Assembly: GCA_041628615.1 (NCBI GenBank) | Contig: JBFKOW010000003.1 | Location: 1-46,205, forward strand | DNA length: 46,205 nucleotides | Direction of reading: 5' to 3' | Source: JAMWZF01 sp041628615 | GTDB lineage: Bacteria > Pseudomonadota > Alphaproteobacteria > Rhodobacterales > Rhodobacteraceae | Part shown: positions 31,418 to 41,135 of the stretch, one piece after another | How the letters are laid out: each line of letters opens with the position of its first letter | How positions within the stretch are numbered: the first letter of the stretch is position 1 | Position numbers and translations under genes: made by a program | Notes under the pieces: generated by a model | What the model saw: only the letters and a program-made list of their open reading frames with translations | What the model was told of the DNA's origin: nothing | Databases searched by the model: none

Positions 31418-31494
31418 GGGCCTGTAGCTCAATTGGTTAGAGCAGAGCGCTCATAACGCTTTGGTTGGGGGTTCGAGTCCCTCCGGGCCTACCA
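31418..31494 (+). tRNA. tRNA with anticodon CAT, probably tRNA-Ile2
   Basis: This is a 77-nt cloverleaf with encoded CCA. The acceptor GGGCCTG pairs with CGGGCCT; the D arm is AGCTC...GAGC, the anticodon loop CTCATAA has CAT at 31452-31454, and the T arm is GGGGGTTCGAGTCCCTC. C4-G69 and C5-G68 in the acceptor stem are the positions known as TilS identity elements of E. coli tRNA-Ile2. So the wobble C is probably lysidine-modified and the tRNA reads AUA. Elongator tRNA-Met is the alternative. Confidence 0.85.
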
Positions 31495-31509
31495 GGCCGC
31501 CCGCGCGCC

Positions 31510-31526
31510 GCCGCGACCGTCGCGGC
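31510..31526 (+). terminator. Short hairpin after the tRNA
   Basis: GCCGCGA-CCG-TCGCGGC is a perfect 7-bp stem with a 3-nt loop, 15 bp past the tRNA 3' end. No immediate T-run follows, so termination efficiency is uncertain. Confidence 0.4.
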
Positions 31527-31592
31527 CGCCGCGCCCCGTAAGCCGGTCTTAATCCCCCCGCCCTAACCTGTCCGGGAAACGAGACCGGACCG

Positions 31593-31772
31593 ATGCGCCT
31601 GCTGAGACTGACCCTTTTCGCCCTGCGCAACTACGCCGCCTACGCCCAGTGGCACGCCGGGGCCGAGATGTTCGGCGGCGCCGAGCGTGTCGCGCGGCGG
31701 GCCGCGCACCGGGACCTCACCGTCGCGGCGATCGAGGCGATGAAGCTCCGCGCGCGCGGGACGCGGCCCTGA
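31593..31772 (+). CDS. Hypothetical protein, 59 residues
   Basis: A small frame begins MRLLRLTLFALRNYAAYAQWHAGAEMFGGAERVARRAAHRDLTVAAIEAMKLRARG. Its codons are strongly G/C-ending, as in true genes here. The product is basic and helical. It lies between the tRNA and the convergent histidine kinase. No clear ribosome-binding site is seen (GGAAACGAGACCGG precedes the ATG). I do not recognise a family. Confidence 0.5.
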   Translation: MRLLRLTLFALRNYAAYAQWHAGAEMFGGAERVARRAAHRDLTVAAIEAMKLRARGTRP

Positions 31773-31788
31773 CACCGCGCGCGGCGGA

Positions 31789-33105
31789 TCACAGCGGCAG
31801 GACGATCTCGGCCTGAAGCCCGCCGAGGGTGGCGCTGACGCCGAGCTTGAGCTGCCCGCCATGGGCGCGGGCGATGTCGCTGACGATGGCGAGGCCCAGC
31901 CCGACGCCGCTGCCCCGGTCCTGATTCCGGGCCGGGTCCAGCCGCGTGAAGGGGCGCATGGCGTCGTCGCGGCGGTCCGCCGGAATGCCCGGCCCGTCGT
32001 CCTCGACGACGAATCGCAGGCTGCGCTCGCCCGCCGCAAGGCTCACCTGCGCCCGCCGGCCGTAGCGCAGCGCGTTGCCGATCAGGTTCTCCACCGCGCG
32101 CCGGATCGCCATCGGCCGCAGCGGGATCGGGGCGAGCGGCGGCACCGGCAGCAGCCGGACCTCCTGACCCGCCCGCGCGGCATCCTCCACGACCCGCGCC
32201 AGCAGGGCCCCAACGTCGGTCGGCTCCACCTCGTCGAGCGCATCGCCGCGGGCGTAGTCGAGGAACGCATCGAGAAGGCTCGTCATGTCGTCGACGTCGC
32301 GGATCAGCGGCGCCGCCTCGGCATCGTCCATCAGACCGAGGCCCAGCCGCAGGCGGGTCAGCGGCGTGCGCAGGTCGTGGCTGATCCCCGACAGCATGAG
32401 CTGACGCGCCGCCGCCTGCCGCTCGATCCGGTTGCGCATGTCGAGGAACGCCCGGCCGGCGGACCGGACCTCGGTCGCGCCCGAGGGGGAATAGGCCACG
32501 ACCTGCCCCTTGCCGAAGGCATCCGCGGCCCGCGCCAGCCGGGCGATCGGGCGCAGCTGGTTGCGCAGGTAGATGAAGGCGATCAGCGTCATCAGCACGC
32601 CCAGGACGACCATCAGCACGATGAGCTGGTGCGGATTCGAGGCGCTGACCCGCTGGCGTCCGAAGCTCACCTCCATCGGCCCGTGGACGGTCTGGTGCCA
32701 GAGCCGCACCCGGCGCGGATCGGACAGGTCCACCGGCCCCATCTCCGGCATCCGGGTGCGCAGCGTCTCGATGACGACGCGGCCCGACAGGTCGATCCAG
32801 GCCCGCTCGTCCGCCGCGGGCATCGCCGCCGCCGGCAACGCGACGTCGAGCTGCAGCGGGCCGGCGACCTCCGCCGCCGCCGCCACCGCCGCGGCAAGAT
32901 CCGCCGCGCCGTCCACGGTCCGCACGAGGTAGGCGAGATCGAGCGAGATCGACCGGGTCATCTGCCGCGTGACCCCTTCGAAATGGCGCTGGATGAACGA
33001 CACCGAGACGACGAGCTGGAGCACCACCGCCGGCAGGATCAGGATCAGCGCGGCCCGCCCGTAAAGCCCGCGCGGCATGTAGCGTTTGAGCCAGCCGAAT
33101 GCCAT
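31789..33105 (-). CDS. EnvZ-like sensor histidine kinase
   Basis: This 438-residue membrane kinase has transmembrane helix 1 at about residues 18-38, a periplasmic sensor of about 120 residues, transmembrane helix 2 at about 160-180, HAMP (NQLRPIARLARAADAFGKG), and the HisKA box SGISHDLRTPLTRLRLGL with the phospho-accepting His near 243. The HATPase follows with N box ENLIGNALRYG, G1 DDGPGIP and G2 GSGVGLGLAI. The layout matches EnvZ-type osmosensors, which normally sit directly after an OmpR-type regulator gene. No response regulator is present on either side, so the partner is encoded elsewhere. Confidence 0.9.
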   Translation of the reverse strand: MAFGWLKRYMPRGLYGRAALILILPAVVLQLVVSVSFIQRHFEGVTRQMTRSISLDLAYLVRTVDGAADLAAAVAAAAEVAGPLQLDVALPAAAMPAADERAWIDLSGRVVIETLRTRMPEMGPVDLSDPRRVRLWHQTVHGPMEVSFGRQRVSASNPHQLIVLMVVLGVLMTLIAFIYLRNQLRPIARLARAADAFGKGQVVAYSPSGATEVRSAGRAFLDMRNRIERQAAARQLMLSGISHDLRTPLTRLRLGLGLMDDAEAAPLIRDVDDMTSLLDAFLDYARGDALDEVEPTDVGALLARVVEDAARAGQEVRLLPVPPLAPIPLRPMAIRRAVENLIGNALRYGRRAQVSLAAGERSLRFVVEDDGPGIPADRRDDAMRPFTRLDPARNQDRGSGVGLGLAIVSDIARAHGGQLKLGVSATLGGLQAEIVLPL

Positions 33106-33147
33106 ATCGGGGACGCTAGCGAAGGGCCGGAGGAAGGGAAAGCGGCG

Positions 33148-34017
33148 ATGCAACGGATGGAAGACGGGATCTGGCGGATCGTGGCGCCCAATCCCTCCCC
33201 GCTGACGTTCCGCGGCACCAACAGCTACCTTGTCGAGGCCGGCGGCGAGCGGGTGCTGATCGATCCCGGCCCGGACGATCCCGGCCACCTTGCGGCGCTG
33301 CTCGCGGCGATCGGCGGAAGGCCACTCGACCGGATCCTCGTGACCCATGCCCATCTCGACCATTCGCCGCGGGCCCGTCCGATGGCCGAGGCGACCGGCG
33401 CGCCGGTCTGCGCCTTCGGCGGGCCGGAGGCGGGGCGCAGCACGGTGATGCGGCGGCTGGCCGAAGGCGGGCTGATGGGCGGTGGCGAGGGGGTGGACCG
33501 GGACTTTCGGCCCGACGTTATCCTCGCCGATGGCGACCGGGCCGGCCCCTTCGAGGCGATCCACACCCCCGGCCACATGGGCAATCACCTCTGCTTCGCC
33601 CTGGGCGACGTGGTGTTCTCGGGCGATCACGTGATGGGCTGGGCGACCTCGCTGGTCTCGCCGCCGGACGGCGACCTGACCGATTTCATGGCTTCCTGCG
33701 CCCGGCTCGCCTGCCGGCCCGCACGGGTGTTCCATCCCGGCCACGGCGACCCCGTCATCGATCCGGCGGCCCGCCTCGCCTGGATCGTCGCGCACCGCCG
33801 CGAGCGCGAGGCCCAGATCCGCGCCGCGCTGCGCGCCGGCGGCGGCACGGTCGCGGCGCTGACCGCGGCGATCTACACCGACGTGGCCGCCGAATTGCTG
33901 CCCGCGGCCGGGCGCAACGTGCTTGCCCACCTCGTCGACCTCGCCGGGCGGGGACTGGCCCGCGCGGTGCCCGAACTGTCGGCCGCGGCCAGCTTCGAAG
34001 CGACCCCCGACACCTGA
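33148..34017 (+). CDS. MBL-fold metallohydrolase (LACTB2-like)
   Basis: This 289-residue metallo-beta-lactamase-fold enzyme has the zinc motif THAHLDHSP (HxHxDH), HTPGHMGNHLCF (third metal His), VFSGDHVMGW (bridging Asp) and VFHPGHGDPV. A C-terminal helical domain follows (REREAQIRAALRAGGGTVAALTAAIY), as in the LACTB2/RNase-like or glyoxalase II-like groups. The substrate is not predictable. The ATG has GGAGGAAGGG upstream. It is divergent from the kinase gene with only 42 bp between them. Confidence 0.87.
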   Translation: MQRMEDGIWRIVAPNPSPLTFRGTNSYLVEAGGERVLIDPGPDDPGHLAALLAAIGGRPLDRILVTHAHLDHSPRARPMAEATGAPVCAFGGPEAGRSTVMRRLAEGGLMGGGEGVDRDFRPDVILADGDRAGPFEAIHTPGHMGNHLCFALGDVVFSGDHVMGWATSLVSPPDGDLTDFMASCARLACRPARVFHPGHGDPVIDPAARLAWIVAHRREREAQIRAALRAGGGTVAALTAAIYTDVAAELLPAAGRNVLAHLVDLAGRGLARAVPELSAAASFEATPDT

Positions 34018-34069
34018 GACAAAACCCTCTGGACGCCCCGAACCACGGTTGCTATAGCGCGGCCCGTGT

Positions 34070-34144
34070 TCCGGCGTAGCTCAGCGGTAGAGCAGTTGAC
34101 TGTTAATCAATTGGTCGTAGGTTCGATCCCTACCGCCGGAGCCA
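34070..34144 (+). tRNA. tRNA-Asn (GTT)
   Basis: This is a 75-nt cloverleaf with encoded CCA. The acceptor TCCGGCG pairs with CGCCGGA; the D arm is AGCTCAGCGGTAGAGC, the anticodon loop CTGTTAA has GTT at 34102-34104, and the T arm is TAGGTTCGATCCCTA. Confidence 0.96.
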
Positions 34145-34201
34145 AATCCCTCCTGCCCCATTGCGCCGACGTGCGCCGCCCTGCCTGATTGGCGCCGGGC
34201 C

Positions 34202-36580
34202 TCAGCCCCCCTTCTCCGCCGCCGCGACGTTGCGCTTGACGTCGAGAAAGCTGTCCGGCGTGACCGAGATCGAATGGATCCCCGCCTCCACCAGCAGCCG
34301 GGCGAAGTCCGGGTCGTTGCTGGGGGCCTGGCCGCAGAGCCCGATCTTGGAACCGGTCTCGTGCGCCTTGGCGATCGCGGTGCGGATCATCCACAGCACC
34401 GCCGGGTCGCGTTCCCGGAACACGTCGGACAGCGCCTCGCTGTCGCGGTCGATGCCGAGGGTGAGCTGGGTCAGGTCGTTCGACCCGATCGAGAATCCGT
34501 CGAACCGTTCGGCGAAATCCTCCGCCCGGATCACGTTCGACGGGATCTCGGTCATCACGAAGAGCTTCAGCCCGCCCTCGCCCCGCCTGAGGCCGTTGGC
34601 GGCGAGGATCTCGATCACCTTGTCGGCCTCCTCGGGCGAGCGGCAGAACGGCACCATGATGACCGCGTTATCGAAGCCCATCTCCTCGCGCAGCCGCCGC
34701 AGGGCCCGGCATTCCAGTTCGAACCCGCGACGGTAGAAGTCCGAGTAGTAGCGCGACGCCCCGCGCAGGCCGATCATCGGGTTCTCCTCGTCGGGCTCGT
34801 AGGCGCGGCCGCCGAGGAGCTCGGCGTATTCGTTCGACTTGAAGTCGCTGAGCCGGATGATGACCGGCTTCGGATACCAGACCGCCGCGATCTGCCCGAG
34901 GCCCATCGACAGCTTCTCGACGAAGTAGTCGGACCGGTCGGCGTAGCCCCGGGTCACGGCGTCGATCTGCGCCTTCACCTCCGGATCGGACAGGCCGTCA
35001 TAGCCGAGGAGCGCGAGCGGGTGCACCTTGATGACGTTGTTGACGAGGAATTCCATCCGCGCCAGCCCGACCCCGTCGGCCGGCAACTGCCACCAGCGCA
35101 CCGCGGCGGAGGGATCGGCGAGGTTCAGCATCACCTCGGTCCGGGTCTCGGGGATGTCGTCGAGGCTGAGGTCCTCGGTCTCGACCTTGCCGAGCCCGGC
35201 ATAGACGAGCCCCCGGTTGCCGTCGACGCAGGACACGGTCAGGTCCTGCCCGTCATGCAGGATCTCGGTCGCGTTGCCGGTGCCCACCACCGCCGGCAGG
35301 CCCAGTTCCCGGCTGACGATCGCGGCGTGGCTGGTGCGGCCGCCGTGGTCGGTGACGATGGCGGAGGCGCGCTTCATGATCGGCACCCAGTCCGGGTCGG
35401 TGATCGAGGTCACCAGCACCGCGCCGTCGACGAAACGGTCGATGTCCGCTGCGCTGTGGATCAGGCAGGCCCGCCCGGTCGCCCCGGCGTTGCCGACGCT
35501 CAGGCCCTCCAGCAGCAATTCGCCCGCCGGGGTCACGGTGTAGGACTTGAGCGTGTGGCCGGTCTTGCGCGACTGCACCGTCTCGGGCCGGGCCTGCACG
35601 ATGTAGAGCTCGCCGGTGATCCCGTCCTTGGCCCATTCCATGTCCATCGGCAGGCCGTAATGCTCCTCGATGATCCGCGCCTGCCGGGCGAGGTCGAGGA
35701 TCTCGGCATCGTTCAGCACGAAGGCGCGCCGCTCGGCCTTCGAGGTCGGGACGTTGCGGGTCTGCGGGTCGCCGGGAGCGCCGTAGATCATCTTGATCTC
35801 CTTGGCGCCCAGCGACTTGGCCACGATCGGGGTCAGGTCCGCGCGGTCGAGGAACGGCTTGAAGACCTGGTATTCGTCCGGGTCCACGGCGCCCTGCACC
35901 ACGTTCTCGCCCAGGCCCCAGGCCCCGGTGATGAGCACGAAGCGGTCGCAGCCGGTCTCGGTGTCGATCGAGAACATGACCCCGGAACTCGACAGGTCGG
36001 ACCGCACCATCATCTGCACGCCCACCGACAGCGCCACCTCGAGGTGGTCGAAGCCCTGGATCTGGCGGTAGGTGATCGCCCGGTCGGTGAACAGCGAGGC
36101 ATAGCAGCGCCGGCAGGCGGCGAGCAGCGCCGCCTCGCCCCGGACGTTCAGGAACGTCTCCTGCTGGCCGGCGAAGCTGGCGTCGGGCAGGTCCTCGGCG
36201 GTGGCGCTCGACCGGACCGCGACCGAGGGCTCGTCCTGCCCCAGCCGCTTGCCGAGGTCGCGGTAGGCGGCCCGGATGTCGGCGGCGACCGTTTCGGGCC
36301 AGGCCCCCGCCTCGAAGGCGGCGCGGATCGTCTGGCCGACCTTCTGCAGCGTGGTGTGGTGCGACTCGAGCGCCTGCATCTGCCCGGCGATGACATCGTG
36401 CAGCCCGTTGGCGGCGACGAACTCGCGGTAGGCATCGGCGGTGGTGGCGAAGCCGGTGGGCACCTTGATCCCCTTTGCCCCGAGGCTCGCGATCATCTCG
36501 CCGAGCGACGAGTTCTTGCCGCCGACGCTGGCCACGTCGCCGCGGCGCAGGTCTTCGTACCAGATCAGGGATGCGGACAT
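34202..36580 (-). CDS. ppsA: Phosphoenolpyruvate synthase (pyruvate, water dikinase)
   Basis: PpsA makes PEP from pyruvate and ATP (giving AMP and Pi) for gluconeogenesis. The 792-residue protein has the N-terminal ATP-binding domain (GGKNSSLGEMI, VPTGFATT, VAVRSSATAEDLPDASFAGQQETFLNV), the phosphohistidine swivel motif VTDHGGRTSHAAIVSRELGLPAVVG with the catalytic His, and the C-terminal PEP barrel (DGVGLARMEFL, FKSNEYAELLGG, EENPMIGLRGASRYY, FSIGSNDLTQLTLGIDRDS, IGLCGQAPSN with the catalytic Cys). It diverges from the Ca2+ ATPase gene across a 149-bp gap with a central FNR-type box, and a TAGGAT -10 element is well placed for FNR activation. Confidence 0.95.
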   Translation of the reverse strand: MSASLIWYEDLRRGDVASVGGKNSSLGEMIASLGAKGIKVPTGFATTADAYREFVAANGLHDVIAGQMQALESHHTTLQKVGQTIRAAFEAGAWPETVAADIRAAYRDLGKRLGQDEPSVAVRSSATAEDLPDASFAGQQETFLNVRGEAALLAACRRCYASLFTDRAITYRQIQGFDHLEVALSVGVQMMVRSDLSSSGVMFSIDTETGCDRFVLITGAWGLGENVVQGAVDPDEYQVFKPFLDRADLTPIVAKSLGAKEIKMIYGAPGDPQTRNVPTSKAERRAFVLNDAEILDLARQARIIEEHYGLPMDMEWAKDGITGELYIVQARPETVQSRKTGHTLKSYTVTPAGELLLEGLSVGNAGATGRACLIHSAADIDRFVDGAVLVTSITDPDWVPIMKRASAIVTDHGGRTSHAAIVSRELGLPAVVGTGNATEILHDGQDLTVSCVDGNRGLVYAGLGKVETEDLSLDDIPETRTEVMLNLADPSAAVRWWQLPADGVGLARMEFLVNNVIKVHPLALLGYDGLSDPEVKAQIDAVTRGYADRSDYFVEKLSMGLGQIAAVWYPKPVIIRLSDFKSNEYAELLGGRAYEPDEENPMIGLRGASRYYSDFYRRGFELECRALRRLREEMGFDNAVIMVPFCRSPEEADKVIEILAANGLRRGEGGLKLFVMTEIPSNVIRAEDFAERFDGFSIGSNDLTQLTLGIDRDSEALSDVFRERDPAVLWMIRTAIAKAHETGSKIGLCGQAPSNDPDFARLLVEAGIHSISVTPDSFLDVKRNVAAAEKGG

Positions 36581-36648
36581 ATCGGGTTCTCCTCCACCGT
36601 TGGCCGTGCCGTGGGCGCGATCCTATGCGGCCTCGCCGGGCCCGACCT

Positions 36649-36662
36649 TGACACGGGTCAAG
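36649..36662. promoter_or_regulatory. FNR/CRP-type palindrome in the ppsA/P-type ATPase gap
   Basis: TTGAC-ACGG-GTCAA is a perfect dyad (extended by one more C/G pair) matching the TTGAT-N4-ATCAA FNR consensus at 8 of 10 positions. Its centre is about 75 bp from both divergent start codons. Leftward, TAGGAT begins 22 bp after the box, the geometry of a class II FNR-activated promoter. Rightward, GATAGT (36684-36689) lies 21 bp after it. Confidence 0.65.
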
Positions 36663-36729
36663 ACGGGAGCCCCGGCTCGTCGGATAGTCTCGGACCGTCC
36701 GGCCCCGGTTCCGGGGCCGGCGGCACCGC

Positions 36730-39369
36730 ATGAGGCGACCCCGGATGACCCCGACCGACCCCGGCGCAGACCTCCGGCCGGACCCGACCGATCCGGCCGA
36801 TCCGGCGGCGGCCGGGTCCGGCCTTTCCGCGGCGGAGGTGGCCCGGCTGCGGCCCGTCCACGGCTGGAACGAACTGCCCCACGGCAAGCCGGTCTCGCCG
36901 CTGGCGGTGCTGGCGCGGCAGTTCACCGGTCTGCTGGTGCTGATGCTGATCGGCGCCGGCATCGTCGCGCTGGCGCTGGGCGAACGGGTCGACGCCCTCG
37001 CCATCGGCGCGGTGGTGGTGCTGAATGCCGCCCTCGGCTTCACCCAGGAATGGCGCGCCGAGCGGGCCATCCTCGCGCTCAGGGCGATGATGTCGCCGCA
37101 GGCGCGGGTGATCCGCGACGGCCGCGACCAGGTGATCCCGGCGCGCGACCTCGTGCCGGGCGACCTGATCCTGCTGGCCGAGGGCGACCGGGTCCCGGCA
37201 GACGCCGAGGCGCTGCGCGAGACCGGGCTGCTGATCGACGAAAGCGTGCTGACCGGCGAATCGGTCCCGGTGTCGAAGGTGCCGGGCGCGGCGCTGTTCT
37301 CGGGCACAACGGTGTCGGCGGGCCATGCCCACGCGCGGGTGACCCGCACCGGCGCGGCGACCGAGTTCGGCCGGGTCGCGGCGCTGACCGGCGCGGTCGA
37401 GGACGCGCCCACCTCGCTGCAGCGCGAATTGCGCATCCTTGCCCGGCAGCTGGGCCAGATCGCGGTGGCGGTGGCGCTGCTGGTGGCTGGGCTCGGCATC
37501 TGGCGCGGGCTCGAATCGCACGAGGTTTTCATGCTGGGCCTGTCGATGGCGGTGGCGATGATCCCCGAGGGCCTGCCGGCGGTGGTGACCGTGACCCTCG
37601 CGCTGGGCGCGGCGGCCATGGCGCGGCACCGGGCGCTGGTCCGCCACCTGCAGGCGGTCGAGACGCTGGGTGCGGCCAGCGTGATCTGCACCGACAAGAC
37701 CGGCACCCTGACCGAGAACCAGATGACCGCGCGCCAGATCTGGACTGCACCGCGCCGCTATACCGTGACCGGCAGCGGCTATGACCCGGACGGGGCGGTC
37801 GAGACCGGGGACGGGCCGGTGCCGCCCGGATCGGACGCGGTGCTCGGCCGGCTCTGCGAGGCCGGGCTGCTGTGTTCCCACGCCCGCATCGGCCAGGAGG
37901 ACGGGATCTGGCGGGCGCTGGGCGATCCGACCGAGGCGGCACTGGTAACGCTGGCCCGCAAGGCCGGACTGCCCGAGGCGGACCGCACAGAAATCGCCGC
38001 CGAACTGCCCTTCACCAGCGACCGCAAGCGGATGAGCGTCCTCGTCCGCGGGACCGACAGCGACCGGGTGCTGACCAAAGGCGCGCCGGAACTGGTGATC
38101 GGGATTTGCGACCGGATCCTCACCGATGCCGGTCCCGAACCGCTCGGGGCGGAGGGCGCGGCGGCGGCGCGGGCCGAGGCCACGGCGATGGCGGGCGACG
38201 GATTCCGGGTCATGGCGCTGGCCTTCCGGGACGTCGCGGCGGGGACCGACCGGATCGAGGAATCCGGGCTGGTCCTTATCGGCCTCGTCGGGATGATCGA
38301 CCCGCCGAGGACCGAGGTGGCGGGCGCCATCGCCGCCGCCCGCGATGCCGGGATCCGAACCATCGTCATCACCGGCGACCACCCGGACACCGCGCGCAAC
38401 GTCGCCGGGCAACTGGGCATTCCCGCCGACAGGTTCCTGACCGGGTCCGACCTCGACAGGCTCTCCGACGCCGACCTGGACGCGGCGCTGGAAGGGCCGG
38501 TCGGCTTCGCCCGGGTCTCTCCGGCGCACAAGCTGCGCATCGTCGGCGCACTGCAGGCGCGGGGCGAGACGGTGGCGATGACCGGCGACGGGGTGAACGA
38601 CGCCCCCGCCCTGCGCAAGGCCGACATCGGCGTGGCGATGGCGATCCGCGGCACCGAGGTGGCCAAGGACGCCGCGGACCTCGTCCTGCTCGACGACAAC
38701 TACGCCACCATCGTGAACGCCGTCCGCGAGGGCCGCCGCCAGTTCGACAACACCCGCAAGTTCGTGCGCTACCTGCTGTCGTCGAACGCGGGCGAGGTGG
38801 TGGCGCTTCTCGTCAACACCGCGATGCTCGCGCCGCTGATCTTCCTGCCGACCCAGATCCTCTGGATGAACCTCGTCACCGACGGGGTGACCGCCGTGGC
38901 GCTGGGGCTGGAGCCGCCCGAGAAGGCGCAGATGCGCGACCCGCCGCGCCGGCCCGACGAACGGGTGCTGTCGCGGCGCAGCTTCGCGGTGATCCTCGGC
39001 TTCGGGCTCTATACCGGGACCGCCGCGGTGGTCCTGTTCGAAACCCTGCTGCCGCTCGGCGTCGACGTGGCCCGGACCGCCGCCTTCACCGGCATGGTGG
39101 TGTTCGAGAAGGTGTCGGTCTTCGCCTTCCGGTCGCTCAGGACGCCGAACTGGCGGCTGGGTCTCGGGGGCAACCCCGCACTTCTGATCGCCTTCGCGGC
39201 GATGATGCTGGCGCAGGTCGCCGCGGTCTACTGGCCGCCGCTCCAGACGCTGTTGCGCACCGCGCCGCTGGGCGCCGGGGCCTGGGCGCTGATCGCGGCG
39301 CTGGCGGTCCCGATTCTCGTGGTTCCGGACCTCGTGAAAGCCGTGCTTGCTAGGCGCCGGGCGGGCTGA
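36730..39369 (+). CDS. SERCA-like P-type Ca2+ ATPase (type IIA)
   Basis: This is an 879-residue cation pump. The actuator motif LTGES is at 174-178, the membrane motif MIPEGLPAVVT has its Glu at about 280, and the phosphorylation motif CTDKTGTLT has its Asp at about 322. The hinge is MTGDGVNDAPAL. Ligand residues corresponding to both SERCA calcium sites are visible: SSNAGEVV (Asn, Glu) in TM5 and QILWMNLVTDG (Asn, Thr, Asp) in TM6. That favours Ca2+ efflux over Na+/K+ or Mg2+. ATG 36730 is used; ATG 36745 is an alternative. The neighbours and the FNR-type box suggest low-oxygen expression. Confidence 0.9.
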   Translation: MRRPRMTPTDPGADLRPDPTDPADPAAAGSGLSAAEVARLRPVHGWNELPHGKPVSPLAVLARQFTGLLVLMLIGAGIVALALGERVDALAIGAVVVLNAALGFTQEWRAERAILALRAMMSPQARVIRDGRDQVIPARDLVPGDLILLAEGDRVPADAEALRETGLLIDESVLTGESVPVSKVPGAALFSGTTVSAGHAHARVTRTGAATEFGRVAALTGAVEDAPTSLQRELRILARQLGQIAVAVALLVAGLGIWRGLESHEVFMLGLSMAVAMIPEGLPAVVTVTLALGAAAMARHRALVRHLQAVETLGAASVICTDKTGTLTENQMTARQIWTAPRRYTVTGSGYDPDGAVETGDGPVPPGSDAVLGRLCEAGLLCSHARIGQEDGIWRALGDPTEAALVTLARKAGLPEADRTEIAAELPFTSDRKRMSVLVRGTDSDRVLTKGAPELVIGICDRILTDAGPEPLGAEGAAAARAEATAMAGDGFRVMALAFRDVAAGTDRIEESGLVLIGLVGMIDPPRTEVAGAIAAARDAGIRTIVITGDHPDTARNVAGQLGIPADRFLTGSDLDRLSDADLDAALEGPVGFARVSPAHKLRIVGALQARGETVAMTGDGVNDAPALRKADIGVAMAIRGTEVAKDAADLVLLDDNYATIVNAVREGRRQFDNTRKFVRYLLSSNAGEVVALLVNTAMLAPLIFLPTQILWMNLVTDGVTAVALGLEPPEKAQMRDPPRRPDERVLSRRSFAVILGFGLYTGTAAVVLFETLLPLGVDVARTAAFTGMVVFEKVSVFAFRSLRTPNWRLGLGGNPALLIAFAAMMLAQVAAVYWPPLQTLLRTAPLGAGAWALIAALAVPILVVPDLVKAVLARRRAG

Positions 39370-39383
39370 ATCCGCCGGCTGCC

Positions 39384-39397
39384 TTGATCTGCGTCAT
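39384..39397 (+). promoter_or_regulatory. FNR-like half-conserved box upstream of acsA
   Basis: TTGAT-CTGC-GTCAT has a perfect left half and 3 of 5 in the right half of the TTGAT-N4-ATCAA consensus. It lies 46 bp before the acsA ATG. No good -10 element is visible 22 bp downstream, so this is weaker than the box at 36649. Confidence 0.35.
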
Positions 39398-39443
39398 GGC
39401 GGCGGCGGGCCCGGTTTGCGACCCTTCGGCCGGGAGGACGTTC

Positions 39444-41131
<1,688 letters not shown>

Positions 41132-41135
<4 letters not shown>

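Noticed and set aside
32573..33115. Rightward frames opposite the histidine kinase as a hidden response regulator
   Set aside because: No receiver-domain motifs (acidic pocket, phospho-Asp, Lys) are present; they are shadow frames.
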